From CAWCAW01 sp963793645 (lineage in GTDB: Bacteria; Actinomycetota; Acidimicrobiia; Acidimicrobiales; UBA8190): a stretch of DNA of 64,000 nt. Position numbers and translations under genes: made by a program. The stretch's first letter is position 1. Each line of letters starts with the position of its first letter. Of this stretch, positions 26,091-35,527 are shown piece after piece. Location of the stretch: assembly GCA_963793645.1 (NCBI GenBank), contig CAWCAW010000006.1:620001-684000 (forward strand). The letters run 5' to 3'. The notes under the pieces are model-generated. The model ran no database searches. It was given only the letters and a program-made list of their open reading frames with translations, and was not told where the DNA came from.

Positions 26091-26702
26091 ATGGCCGTGA
26101 CTGAGGACACCGACCGGTCCGCGTCGCCCCCGGCGACCACCCGAGCTTCGGGGCCGAACACCACCACGCAGGCCATGAAGGACGCCGTCAAGCGTCCTAC
26201 TGCCTTTGACCGTTTCGCCGACTGGGTCTCGGAGGCGATGGGGCGGCCGTTCAACATCGTCTTTTGGTTCGTCCTCGTCGTCACCTGGACGCTGATCTTC
26301 GCACTGGGGGGCCACAAGCTGGCCGACGGCAACTGGCTCCCGCGTTGGTTCACGAGTCAGGGCTACAACTTCCCGCTCAACCTCATCACCACAGTCGCCG
26401 AGCTGTTCATCGGGTTTCTGGTGGCGACAGCCGCCAACCGGGCCCAAAACGCGTTGACTTCCTTGCTCGACAAAATCGACCTGCAAGAGCAACAGATCCA
26501 GGCAACAGAAGCCAAGATCGTCGGGCTGATCAACGAGAACACCGATCTCACCAGCGAGATTCACACGCTCACACGACAGGTCGCCAAGAACGCCGCCCTC
26601 ATCATCGACGTCCACGGCTACGTCACCGCCCTGGCCACCCACGCCGGTCTCGGCGCCGGTGATCTCCCCCCTATGTCGCCGCCTACCGAAAACACCCCGT
26701 GA
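26091..26702 (+). CDS. low-affinity iron permease family protein (PF04120-like)
   Basis: A 203-residue protein with a polar N-terminus, the family start FDRFADWVSEAMGRPFNIVF, two transmembrane helices (about 60-82, 105-120) with NFPLNLITTVAELFIGFLVA between, and a C-terminal coiled-coil (LLDKIDLQEQQIQATEAKIV...). This is the bacterial branch of the FET4 family, for which direct iron transport is not well shown. AAAGGAGG precedes the ATG at 26091. Its last codons lie inside a hairpin that terminates the oppositely oriented gene. Confidence 0.8.
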   Translation: MAVTEDTDRSASPPATTRASGPNTTTQAMKDAVKRPTAFDRFADWVSEAMGRPFNIVFWFVLVVTWTLIFALGGHKLADGNWLPRWFTSQGYNFPLNLITTVAELFIGFLVATAANRAQNALTSLLDKIDLQEQQIQATEAKIVGLINENTDLTSEIHTLTRQVAKNAALIIDVHGYVTALATHAGLGAGDLPPMSPPTENTP

Positions 26703-26730
26703 GCTCCGGTGTAACGGAGATCACGGGGTG
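26693..26730 (-). terminator. rho-independent terminator of the 26788-29886 gene
   Basis: CACCCCGTGA-CTCCG pairs with CGGAG-TCACGGGGTG around a 6-base loop with one mismatch. On the minus strand it is followed by TTTT, so it terminates the secreted-protein gene 57 bases past its stop. It overlaps the last three codons and stop of the plus-strand iron-permease-family gene, and can slow transcription from that side too. Confidence 0.85.
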
Positions 26731-26787
26731 AGATCGGTCTAGGACGACAGACCGTCCATCACGACGTAACTGAAACGGGCCTCGGCG

Positions 26788-29700
26788 TTACCCGACCGTC
26801 AAGGTGAAGCGGGCCAGGACACGCTCGTGATGCGGCCTGGTGGAGTCGGCCACGTGCACCGTGAAGCTGAAGGAGCCGGTGCGGCGGGGCGAGCCCGAGA
26901 TCACGCCCGTGCTCTTGTTGAACGACATGCCGCGTGGCAGATGCCCGCCATTGAGGCTCCAGCGGTAGGGCTGGGTCCCTCCCCGGGCCACGATGCCGAA
27001 CGAGTAGCTCTGGCCGGCGGTGGCGTTGGGCAATGACGTGGTCACGATGGTGAGGGGGCCGTTCACGTGGACACACTCGTCCACCGTGGCGTCGGAGCTG
27101 ACCTTGTAGTTGGAGTCACCCGAGTAGTAACCGGCGAAGCACCAGTAGCCCACCGCGTTCGGCGTGAACGGTGCCGACGAGGCTGTCGCCGTGTCACTCG
27201 GCCCGCCCGTGAGGTTCACCGCTCCGCCCACTTGGTTCGCCATCGAGGAGCACGTGGTCGGCGTCGACGTGGGCCCGCACTCGTAGAAGGTCATCGTCCC
27301 GGTCGGGCTGCCCCCGGCGGCGTTACCCGTCACGGTGCCGGCGTCGGTGTCGGTCTGGCCGAGGTTGATGGTGGCGTTCGTCGGTGCCGTCAACAGCGAA
27401 GTGGTGGCCGAAGTCACGTCGTAACACTCGTCGACCGCCGTGTCCGAACTGGCCACGTAGTCCGCACTTCCCGAGTAGTAGCCGGCGAAGCACCAGTAGC
27501 CGGTGGAGTTGGCCACGAACGAGCTCGAGGTGGCCATGGACTCGAAGCCCGGCTCACCGGTCAAGGTCTTCGGAGTCCCCACTTGGTGTGCCTGCGACGT
27601 GCAATCCGTCGGTGTGCCGGTGGGCCCACACTCGTAGAAGGTCACCGTTCCCGTCGGGCTGCCGCCGTTGGCGTCGCCTTGCACCACGGCGACATCGCTG
27701 TTGGGCCCGCCCAGCGCACCCGTCGAGCTGCTCGGCGTGGTCTGGGTGGTGGTGGTCACCTCGCTGACGGTCTCCACCTCGTCCCCGACGCCACAGGCGC
27801 TCGTAGAGGAGGTATTGGCCACGTCACCGGAGTACGACGCCTGCCAGTAGTAAGTCCCGGTACTCGCCAAGGTGACGGCGCTGGAAGCCGGAACGCTGCC
27901 GTCGGTGACGTTCACCGTGCCGCCTGAGCCGGCTGGGGTGCTGCAGCCCGAGTCGGAGTAGACGGTGTAGGTGACGGTCCCGCCGGCAATGGAGGCGTAG
28001 GTCCCCGACAAGGTGGCGGCATCGGTCACCGCCGTGTTGACGGGAACTGAGATCGCCGTTCCGCTCTGGCTATCGCCCGAGAGCGAGGTGCTCAGGGACG
28101 TCGATCCGATCGCCACCGTCTCGACCTCGTCTCCCGGCCCGCAGGCGCTGGTGGAGGCGGCGTTGGCCGAGTCACCTGTGTACGACGCCTGCCAGTAGTA
28201 GGTCCCGGCCGAGTCGAGGGTCACCGCACTTGATGGCGGAACACTGCCGTCGGTGACGCTCACGGTTCCGCCTGACCCTGCTGAGGTGCTGCAGTCCGAG
28301 TCGGAGTAGGCGGTGTACGTGACGCTCCCGCCGGCGGTGGCGGTGTTGACCCCGCTCAAGGTGGCTGAATCTGTCACCGCCGAGCCGGCCGGCACCGTGA
28401 TGGCCGTCCCGCTCTGGCTGGCGCCCGACAGCGACGTGGTCGCGGTGGTCGCACTCTGGCAGAGCCCGGCCGGCGAACTGGTGTTACCGATGTCGTTCGA
28501 CCAAGTGTCGTTGGTACTGGCTGTGCCACTGCCACTCGTCAAGTCGAGGCAGTCGTCGGACCCGTAGACAGATTCCGCCGTGTTGCCCGAGATGGTGTCG
28601 CCACCGGTGGCTTTGATCTTGATTCCGTTGGTCACCGAGTCCATGAGGGTGTTGCCGGTGATGGCCACGTTGGTGGGCGGGCTGTTGCGGACCTCGACAC
28701 CGAAGTTCAGTCCGGTAACAGTGTTGTCGGAAACCGTCACTCCTTGCGCACCCGAGGTATAGGAGTTGCTGTTGACATCGACACCGGCCACTTGGGTGTT
28801 CCCCAGCGTGAACTGGCTGTACGCACCGCCATCGGTCACAGCCGAGACATGGTTCCCGCTCACGACGGCGCCGTCGTTGGCGCCCCCGAGGTAGATGACG
28901 GTCTCGGCGTTGGGGTCGTCGTTGTCGGTGATGCTGGCCGTGTTGTCGGTGACCTGGGCGCCGTCGGTGCAGAACATGGCGATGAAGTTCTCGTCAGTAC
29001 TGTTGGCGCCGTTGTCATTCCAGGTGTTCGAGGTGATGTCCAGCCCTTGACTCAGAGTCGCCGTGTTGCTGTTGCTGCAATTGTTGTCCGGTCCAGCACC
29101 CGATCCCGTGGTGTTGATGGCGGCACCGGGACCCGACAGGTTGTCGAAGTCGTTCCCGGAGATGGTGACGTCGTTGCCCGTCTTTCCCCACAACGCCACG
29201 GCTTGTCCCGCATAGCCACCGCCGCCTTCGCCCGCCGCTGTGGCCTGGGTGAACTCGTTGTCGGAGATCGTCGTGGGCGCCGGGCTGGCGACGTCGTCAG
29301 TGTTGAAGTAGATGCCGCCCTTGCTCGTGTCGATGATGTTGTCGGAGAAGGTCCAGCCACTGCCGACGTTGGCCGCGTTGATCTCCCCCGTGCTGCCCGT
29401 GTAACCGTTGAGGGAGAAGCCGCTGATGGTCGCCCCTGTTCCACCGGAGGCGAAGGTGACACCACCCGTGCCATCGATGACGGCCTCGGGCTCACCGGTT
29501 CGGCCCACGGCGTTGACCCCGTACTCAGCCCCGTCCAAGGTGAGGTCGCCGGTGCTGATCGATACGGCCCCGGAGTAGGTGCCGGCACAGACGTAGATCG
29601 AGTTGCCCGATGAAGCAGCGTTCACAGCCGCTTGGATGGTCGTGTAGCTCGCCGACGCGCAGGCAGCGGGAAGGTCGCCTTGGGTCGCATAGGAGCCGTT

Positions 29701-29886
29701 GTTCACGATGAGGGCGCCACCGGGAGGGTTTGGCTGAGCCCCGGCCAGGGTGGCTCCGCCCGTCACGAGGGCATAGCTCCCAACCATGAGCATGGTTGCC
29801 CCCGCCACCAGGGCAGGTACACGCAGACGCGATGTCGCCAGGCGCGACCAACCATGGTGCACTCGACTATCCGGGCGTTGCTCCAT
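26788..29886 (-). CDS. large secreted protein: beta-helix plus Ig-like repeats
   Basis: A 1032-residue secreted protein. After an N-terminal signal (VPALVAGATMLMVGSYALVT), residues about 55-470 form a right-handed parallel beta-helix of NosD/pectate-lyase style, with many 'ITGNT', 'VSDNTV' and 'ISGNTAES' rungs. Then come two copies of a roughly 110-residue Ig-like module (SLSGxSQSGTAIxVP...TYYWQASYxGD), two four-cysteine modules (VTFYECGPTxTPT...GYWCFAGYYSG) and a terminal putative-Ig domain (LPRGMSFNKSTGVISGSP). The last three modules match the end of the giant protein at 52435-62346. No LPXTG or final helix. It is probably a surface polysaccharide-binding or lyase-like protein; catalysis is not evident. 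A -35-like TTGACGAT lies 87 bases upstream. Confidence 0.8.
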   Translation of the reverse strand: MEQRPDSRVHHGWSRLATSRLRVPALVAGATMLMVGSYALVTGGATLAGAQPNPPGGALIVNNGSYATQGDLPAACASASYTTIQAAVNAASSGNSIYVCAGTYSGAVSISTGDLTLDGAEYGVNAVGRTGEPEAVIDGTGGVTFASGGTGATISGFSLNGYTGSTGEINAANVGSGWTFSDNIIDTSKGGIYFNTDDVASPAPTTISDNEFTQATAAGEGGGGYAGQAVALWGKTGNDVTISGNDFDNLSGPGAAINTTGSGAGPDNNCSNSNTATLSQGLDITSNTWNDNGANSTDENFIAMFCTDGAQVTDNTASITDNDDPNAETVIYLGGANDGAVVSGNHVSAVTDGGAYSQFTLGNTQVAGVDVNSNSYTSGAQGVTVSDNTVTGLNFGVEVRNSPPTNVAITGNTLMDSVTNGIKIKATGGDTISGNTAESVYGSDDCLDLTSGSGTASTNDTWSNDIGNTSSPAGLCQSATTATTSLSGASQSGTAITVPAGSAVTDSATLSGVNTATAGGSVTYTAYSDSDCSTSAGSGGTVSVTDGSVPPSSAVTLDSAGTYYWQASYTGDSANAASTSACGPGDEVETVAIGSTSLSTSLSGDSQSGTAISVPVNTAVTDAATLSGTYASIAGGTVTYTVYSDSGCSTPAGSGGTVNVTDGSVPASSAVTLASTGTYYWQASYSGDVANTSSTSACGVGDEVETVSEVTTTTQTTPSSSTGALGGPNSDVAVVQGDANGGSPTGTVTFYECGPTGTPTDCTSQAHQVGTPKTLTGEPGFESMATSSSFVANSTGYWCFAGYYSGSADYVASSDTAVDECYDVTSATTSLLTAPTNATINLGQTDTDAGTVTGNAAGGSPTGTMTFYECGPTSTPTTCSSMANQVGGAVNLTGGPSDTATASSAPFTPNAVGYWCFAGYYSGDSNYKVSSDATVDECVHVNGPLTIVTTSLPNATAGQSYSFGIVARGGTQPYRWSLNGGHLPRGMSFNKSTGVISGSPRRTGSFSFTVHVADSTRPHHERVLARFTLTVG
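27060..28450 (-). repeat. Ig-like repeat modules within the secreted beta-helix protein
   Basis: Approximate extent of four tandem modules: two copies of a type with TYTxYSDSxCST and a TYYWQASYxGD strand (27756-28450), then two copies of the four-cysteine 'FYECGP...YWCFAGYYSG' type (27060-27755). Similarity between copies within each pair is obvious at protein level. Borders are by eye. Confidence 0.7.
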
Positions 29887-30077
29887 CGACGAAACCTCTT
29901 CCCCAGGCGCGCTGACGGGTATGTCAGTGCGGTTAACACCTAGGAAATATCACCTGAGGAGTGCGCGCCACAATCGTCAACATTGGTGATACCCCGTTTG
30001 GCATAGCCGCCTGACAACATACGGTGACAGACACCTGCACCACGTAGTGCGGTTGGCTCACCACCCAAGGACCTGGA

Positions 30078-31629
30078 TTACTCCACGGCGTGTGAGACCA
30101 ACGTCGGGGCCGCGGCGCGCGCTTCGAGTGCCTGATCGTCGAGGTCTCCGGCCACGAGGAACGTGTCGTGGGCCACGCCATTGAGCGTGCGGGCATGCAT
30201 CGATTCGATGTTGACGTCGAGATCGGCCAGCCATCCGCACAACATCGAAAGTAGGCCGATCTGGTCGCGCGCCGTCACCTCGAGCAGCGAACGCCCGCTG
30301 CCGGTGCCATGCACAGTCACACGCAGCGGCCCGAGGCGTCTCACGTCGAGCGCCGGCATACCCGCACCGATGACCATGCGTCGCAGGTCGATTCCCAGGG
30401 AATTCCAGGCTTCCTGATCCAGATCGGCGCCGTTTCTCACCGTGAAGGCGTGGAGGGCGATGTTGGGACGACGCCATGTGGCGGCCGACGCATGGGCGAT
30501 CGACAAGTGATTGGCCGACAAGACCGCCGCGCTGTCAGCCAGGAGGCCCTTGCGATCGGCGGCCACGATCGTCAGGCGCGCCGAAGATGTGCCCTCGATC
30601 GGTCTTGCCACAGCGCGCACCTCGTTGCGATTCAACCTCGGATAGCACAGGGCGATGTCTCCCACCAGTACCGACGCTGACTCACTCATGAGCCACAGAG
30701 GCGGGGCGTTGCGAACCATGGCCCCGGCCGGCCGCTCCGCCAAGCGCGAGCCTCTGATCAAGTCGAGCATCTCTGCCGTCCTGGCCAGCGCGCCGGCATT
30801 GCGATGGGCCGTGACTTGTACGTCGACAATGGTGCCGAGTACCTCGCCGAAGGAGTCGGGATCGGCCAGCAGCCAGGAGTGCTTCCCGTGCACCACCTGA
30901 CCATCGGCCCCCGAGCGCGTCGCACAACGCCGCGAAGGCGCCCTTGGGTATCACGCTGTCGCCTTCACTCGTCAACGCCAGCACGGGGGTGCCACTGGCC
31001 CGCAGCGCATCCAGATCGGCGCGCAAATCGGCGCGCCGCGCCACGGCTGCCACTTTGACGATGCCGAGCGGGTTGTGCACGAGATTGGGAACGACGTCTG
31101 CTCCCATGGCCTGCAGCGCCCCCAGGGCTTCGGGCAGCGGCCACAACTCACGCGCAAAGGCCGCGCCCCATTCCCAGATCGGTCGCGGCGTCAACCCGCC
31201 CACAGCGTTGAGAAGGACGAGGAACGACGCCATGTCGGGTCGAAGCTTGGCCAGTTTGATGGCCACACCCCCGCCGAATGAGTGTCCCACCAGCATCACC
31301 GGTTCATCGATGCCGACCGCATCGATGAACGACTCCACCCAACGGGCATACCCGTCGAGGTCGCGCTCGGAGGCGGGAAGATCAGCGGTACCGCCCAGTG
31401 ACGGCAAAGAGGGGGCGTAGACACGACAACCGCGCCCCATCAGCCGGCTGATGGCCCGTTGGTAGGCACGGCTGCCCAAGGCCCAGCCGTGCAGAAACAC
31501 CACCACCGGGCCGCCGGTCCCACCCACTGCGTAATTCGTGGCTCGACCTTGGACGTCGATGTGGTGCCAGGTCAGCTGACCCTCGGCCGGCGTCGAACCA
31601 GCCTTGGCTGGCCAACGTACGACCGACAT
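30078..31629 (-). CDS. alpha/beta hydrolase fused to ACT domains, frameshifted
   Basis: The first frame (from 31629) encodes an alpha/beta hydrolase: VVVFLHGWALGSRAYQRA (oxyanion), VMLVGHSFGGGVAIKLA (nucleophile Ser) and TSEGDSVIPKGAFAALCDAL (acid Asp). It breaks at a C5 run, 30908-30912; removing one base continues as ADGQVVHGKHSWLLADPDSF, which supplies the expected catalytic His region of the same hydrolase. The protein then goes on without a stop into two ACT-type domains, RLTIVAADRKGLLADSAAVL and LLEVTARDQIGLLSMLCGWL, which resemble those at the C-terminus of GlnD. Joined length is about 516 residues. ACT domains usually bind amino acids, so a ligand-regulated hydrolase is possible. The fusion is unusual; the break is probably a sequence error. 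Confidence 0.75.
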
Positions 31630-31686
31630 GCACCCACGTTACGAAACGGCCTGCCCAGTGTGGTTTCCAGCGTATGAACGCATGCC

Positions 31687-32236
31687 TCAGACCATGATGC
31701 GGTCCCAGCCCACACCCACCGGCGAGACGAAAACGGTGGTGAGACGCATACTGCGATGAAGCCATCTTCTGTCGACGCCCCGAACGTATTCGTCGTCTTC
31801 GAAACCACTCATCCACAGCGACACACCCTCGGCGCTGCGACACGGGCACAGGAGCTGCCAACGCGCCGTGGCGTGGTCGCCATCCACATCGATATGGGGT
31901 TGCACGAACAGGTGTCGGGAGAACGTCAAGGTGGGAGCGCGCAAGCGCGCCAGCAATGGCGTCGCGTCCGACGGCGACGCCGAGCACGGGGCCCCCGTCC
32001 CAATGCGCATCGTCGGTGAAGAGGTCGGCGATCTCCGAGGTGATCACGGCAAGCTGATCACCATCCACGACGGCGCCGCCGGCAAAGCGACGGTCAACGA
32101 GCTCGCCATAGCGCGCCTTGAGGCTCTGGATCTCGAGGACGGCTTCGGTCGCTTCGACCCGGCGCGTCAGCGCCTCGAGCTCATCTCGCCGGGCTCGGTG
32201 GCCCTTCGACCCTGAGGTCACGATCTTCGCCACCAC
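31687..32236 (-). CDS. SnoaL-like (NTF2-fold) protein, frameshifted
   Basis: From the GTG at 32236, the first frame reads a helix-rich start and LVDRRFAGGAVVDGDQLAVI, then ITSEIADLFTDDAHWDGGPV...GRDAIAG. The second frame, to the stop at 31687, reads ARLRAPTLTFSRHLFVQPHI DVDGDHATARWQLL. Joined, they make one SnoaL/NTF2-type cone of about 180 residues, such as polyketide-cyclase-like or dehydratase proteins. The switch lies around 31930-31960 and equals one extra base. It sits just upstream of the alpha/beta hydrolase gene on the same strand. Function unknown. Confidence 0.7.
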
Positions 32237-32242
32237 CGTTGC

Positions 32243-32833
32243 TCAGAGGTAGCTGTGCGATGCCGGATTGTCCTCGACGACGTGGCGGCGTCGGTACGTC
32301 GCCCACGGCTTCCAGAGCCACAGCGTGACCGCTATCCCAACCAAACCGGCCAACACCAACAGTGCTGCGACGCCCGGCGGAGCGCCCGCGTGCAGAACCA
32401 TAAGAGATCCGGCCGAATGCGGGGGTGGGATTCTGAACACTCGAGGAATGAACGGCCCGTTGACCTGCCAACTGAGCTTCGTCCTCACCACGGCGGTGGC
32501 CATCGATGCCCCCTGGCGGGTGCCCACCATGAGCAGGCCAGCCAGTACGGCCAACACGGAGATAAGTGCACACAACGCCAATGTCGCCCGCGGCCAGCGC
32601 GTTCGCGCGCTGCGCCCGCCGGTGGCGCCCACGAGGCCTCGGGCCTCAGCCCACGACGCTGCAAACGCCCGGGCATCGAAGACGCCGTTGCCGAGCACCT
32701 CTTCAGGCGATACGCCGTCAGCCTCGGCGTCGGCCAGATCGGCCGCCAAGTCGGCCGCCATTTCGCCCGACACGGCCTTGGGTACCCCGAGTCGATCCCA
32801 TTCCTTGCGGCACTCCTCCACGAAATGGTTCAT
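32243..32833 (-). CDS. membrane protein with N-terminal HAAS-like domain
   Basis: A 196-residue protein. Residues 1-70 (MNHFVEECRKEWDRLGVPKA..., ADLAADLADAEADGVSPEEVLG) are a soluble HAAS-like helical domain, which commonly accompanies PadR regulators. Two transmembrane helices follow (about 87-106 and 158-176). Its ATG overlaps the PadR stop by one base (TGATG), so the pair is translated together. It may be the membrane-side partner sensed or controlled by PadR. Exact role unknown. Confidence 0.7.
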   Translation of the reverse strand: MNHFVEECRKEWDRLGVPKAVSGEMAADLAADLADAEADGVSPEEVLGNGVFDARAFAASWAEARGLVGATGGRSARTRWPRATLALCALISVLAVLAGLLMVGTRQGASMATAVVRTKLSWQVNGPFIPRVFRIPPPHSAGSLMVLHAGAPPGVAALLVLAGLVGIAVTLWLWKPWATYRRRHVVEDNPASHSYL

Positions 32834-33192
32834 CAACTCACCTCTTCTTTGACCAACCCCAAGACGGAGTCGACGGCGTCGCGTGTGGCCTGCCACTCGG
32901 CAGCTCCTAAGGCCAGGGCCCGCTCTCCTTGGCTGGAGAGGCTGTAGTACTTGCGCGGGGGACCCCCGTTGCTCGTAGCCCGGTGCGTATCAACGAGGCC
33001 GTCCCTTTCGAGGCGGCCCAGCAGTGGGTAGATGGAGCCCTCGCCGACGATGGAGAGTCCACGCGCCCCGAGGCGCTTGGTCATCTCGTAGCCGTAGGCG
33101 GGGCCCTCGCGCATCACCGCCAGCAGGCACAAGTCGAGCACGCCCCGCAGGAGCTGGGTCCTGCGTCCCCCACCTACTGCCATGCGAGACAT
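32833..33192 (-). CDS. PadR-family transcriptional regulator
   Basis: A winged-helix regulator of about 119 residues from the ATG at 33192; ATG 33183 (MAVGGGRR) is a possible start, and the frame is open to 33219. Core: LLRGVLDLCLLAVMREGPAYGYEMTKRL, then GEGSIYPLLGRLERDGLVDT and GGPPRKYYSLSSQGERAL, the standard PadR N-terminal domain with the wing. It is 44 bases from the ABC permease stop in the same direction and coupled to the HAAS-like gene. It probably represses the ABC exporter upstream, in the manner of LmrR/PadR regulators. Confidence 0.9.
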   Translation of the reverse strand: MSRMAVGGGRRTQLLRGVLDLCLLAVMREGPAYGYEMTKRLGARGLSIVGEGSIYPLLGRLERDGLVDTHRATSNGGPPRKYYSLSSQGERALALGAAEWQATRDAVDSVLGLVKEEVS

Positions 33193-33235
33193 GTTATTCG
33201 GCAGTACCTTGCACGGCAAGACATATCCATCGTGT

Positions 33236-34474
33236 TCACGTGTCCCGCGTCATCATTCGCCAGGCGCCGAGCACGCTCCACACCACCAGCCAGGCGACGA
33301 TGACGATGATCGCCACCCCCCTCGATTCGGGCAACAGCGCGGGCCCCCCACCGGGGCCGTTGCCGCCGCCATGGAACGCCAGCGGTAATCCGGCCGGTTC
33401 CAGATGGGCGGTGGCCAGCCCCACCACCCCTCGCTCGACGTTGATGAAATGCGGGATGACGTGCATGGAGATGATGGGGGTCAAGATCACCTCGAGCACG
33501 ATGATCAAGATCACCGCCACCGTTCTCTGACCGAGCAGTGACGCCAACCCCAGGCCCACGATGAACCCGATGGTGGCCTCGAGCTCGAGCCATAAGCCTG
33601 AACTGATCATTAAGGAAACAGGCGGCGTGAGGAACGTCTGGGAGTAGTCGCGATAGTTCATCAAGGCGACGCGCCGGGCGGCGGCTTGTATCTGCGCAGG
33701 CGTGGCCCTCTGTCCCGAGCCCCCGGGGCCCGCGATCGCCGGACCCGGGCCCCCGACAACCTTCTCCTGGCCACCACTGGGCGGGCTTTGAATGGTCGGA
33801 GCCGGCCCATTGGCTACCGGCCCATTGGGGCCGCACGGCACGGCCACGTCGATGAAGGCGTTGGAGTTGAAGTCGCACAGCACGAGTTCGGCGTGATCGG
33901 CCGCCCACGCCTCGAGCCCGGACTGCGACAACCCGGTCGGCACATTCGCTCCGTTGTAATTGAGTTGCGTCGGAGCGGCGAAGACACAAACGGCGCACAC
34001 GATGAGAAAGCCGATGGCGATGAACGACCACACCAGGGCCAACCCGGCCGGGATCCGAGCCAGATACAACGCCAGGCGCGAACGGCCGGTGACGACGAGG
34101 TGCCGGAACATCCCGTCGGAGAGGTCGCTCGATCCGGCCGTGCACCCGAGCGTGGCCGCCATGATGAAGCCGAACACGTACATCACGCCGGCCACCAGGT
34201 TCGTGTAGATCGAATACCCACCGGCCGGGCTGTAGGACTTGGGATCGACGGCGTGAGAGATGAGACGAATCACCAGAAAGATCGTGGGGAGGCCGATGAT
34301 CACCGCCGCCATGGCGATCATCAGGCCGCGACGCTTACGCAGCTCCAAGAGCCGCGTGACGATCATGCCCCAAGTGGGGATGGGCGAGCCCCGATGATCA
34401 GCGCGCCCAGCCACCGGCACCACATCGGGGGTAGGCACCGATGGGCGCGCGCCGACGTCGGGAATGGTGGTCAT
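33236..34474 (-). CDS. ABC-2-type transporter permease
   Basis: A 412-residue membrane protein with about six helices (one near 60-80, a pair near 100-125, one near 160-185, and two or three in the C-terminal third) and a large extracytoplasmic loop around residues 190-300 that is Gly/Pro-rich (GGQEKVVGGPGPAIAGPGGS). The start at 34474 overlaps the ATPase stop by ATGA, giving a coupled ATPase-permease unit. It probably exports a lipid or small molecule, or aids resistance. Substrate unknown. Confidence 0.8.
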   Translation of the reverse strand: MTTIPDVGARPSVPTPDVVPVAGRADHRGSPIPTWGMIVTRLLELRKRRGLMIAMAAVIIGLPTIFLVIRLISHAVDPKSYSPAGGYSIYTNLVAGVMYVFGFIMAATLGCTAGSSDLSDGMFRHLVVTGRSRLALYLARIPAGLALVWSFIAIGFLIVCAVCVFAAPTQLNYNGANVPTGLSQSGLEAWAADHAELVLCDFNSNAFIDVAVPCGPNGPVANGPAPTIQSPPSGGQEKVVGGPGPAIAGPGGSGQRATPAQIQAAARRVALMNYRDYSQTFLTPPVSLMISSGLWLELEATIGFIVGLGLASLLGQRTVAVILIIVLEVILTPIISMHVIPHFINVERGVVGLATAHLEPAGLPLAFHGGGNGPGGGPALLPESRGVAIIVIVAWLVVWSVLGAWRMMTRDT

Positions 34475-35448
34475 TCGTTCTCCCCTAGTCGGCTCGTGAC
34501 CTGCAAGAACCAATCCTCCAGCGACGCCTGCACGTGCTGGAGGCGGTACACCGAAATGCGGCCATCGACGAGCACACGGTTGATCTCGGCCACGAATTCA
34601 CGCGTGGTCCCGCTGGGCATCGTGATGGCAAGACCATGCGCGCTGACTTCCGCGTGCCCGCCGATGGCGGTGGCCTCGACGAGCGTCTTGGCTCGGTCCG
34701 GTTCAGAACACTCGATTTGCAACTCGAAGGAGGTTCCTGCCAGCAACTCGGAGATGGGGCCTTGGCGGATCACATTTCCCCGGTCCACGATGGCCACGGC
34801 GTCGCAGGTGCGCTCGATCTCGTCGAGGAGATGCGACGACAGCACCACGGTGCGTCCTTCGGCCACCAGCGAGAGGATCATGTCGCGCATCTCGTGCATG
34901 CCGGCCGGATCGAGACCGTTCATGGGCTCGTCGAGGATGAGGAGTTGGGGGTCGCCGAGCAGACAGGCGGCCACGCCAAGTCGCTGGCGCATGCCCATCG
35001 AGTACTTCGACACCTTGTCGTCGGCTCGATGCAAGATACCCACCCGCTCGAGCGCCGGACCGATCCGCGCACGGGCGGCGGGCTCGCGGGCGGCGGCGAG
35101 GATCTGCAAGTTCTGCCGGCCGGTGAGATGGCCGTGGAAACGGGGCTCGTCGACGATGGCGCCTACGCGGGCCAACGCCAGGTCGCGGTGCTTGGGGACC
35201 TCATAACCCAGCAGCGACATCGTCCCCGAGTCGGCGTGGGTGAGCCCGAGCAGGACCCGGATCAGGGTGGTCTTGCCGGCGCCGTTGGGCCCGAGGTAGC
35301 CGAACGCGCACCCCCTGGGCACCAGCAGCTCCACGCCATTGACGGCGATGTTGGGGCCGAAACGCTTGGTCAGACCGTGCGTCTCTACCGCCCAATCACT
35401 GGTGGCGGAACCGGGAGGCCGGGCCGCGGCCATCGTTGCCGAGCTCAT
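34471..35448 (-). CDS. ABC transporter ATPase (drug-exporter/CcmA type)
   Basis: A 325-residue nucleotide-binding protein: Walker A GYLGPNGAGKTTLIRV, Q-loop region GAIVDEPRFHG (the usual Gln is replaced), signature KYSMGMRQRLG, Walker B LLILDEPMNGLDP and the H-loop VVLSSHLLDE. The 'EPxFHxxLTGRxNL' stretch and C-terminal extension put it with the drug-resistance/BcrA-type ATPases that pair with ABC-2 permeases. Coupled to the permease gene by overlap. A truncated PadR-like fragment lies 80 bases upstream. Confidence 0.9.
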   Translation of the reverse strand: MSSATMAAARPPGSATSDWAVETHGLTKRFGPNIAVNGVELLVPRGCAFGYLGPNGAGKTTLIRVLLGLTHADSGTMSLLGYEVPKHRDLALARVGAIVDEPRFHGHLTGRQNLQILAAAREPAARARIGPALERVGILHRADDKVSKYSMGMRQRLGVAACLLGDPQLLILDEPMNGLDPAGMHEMRDMILSLVAEGRTVVLSSHLLDEIERTCDAVAIVDRGNVIRQGPISELLAGTSFELQIECSEPDRAKTLVEATAIGGHAEVSAHGLAITMPSGTTREFVAEINRVLVDGRISVYRLQHVQASLEDWFLQVTSRLGENE

Positions 35449-35527
35449 TGCACTCCTGTCCGGCGGCGAACAGCCGCGGCTTTCTCGTGGACTCCATTCG
35501 CTGCCATGTGAGACATGGTAGTGGCTA

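Noticed and set aside
27067..29613. Long plus-strand open frames opposite the secreted beta-helix gene
   Set aside because: Same reason: antisense translation of Thr/Ser/Gly-rich repeats, with no ribosome-binding site or recognisable domain.
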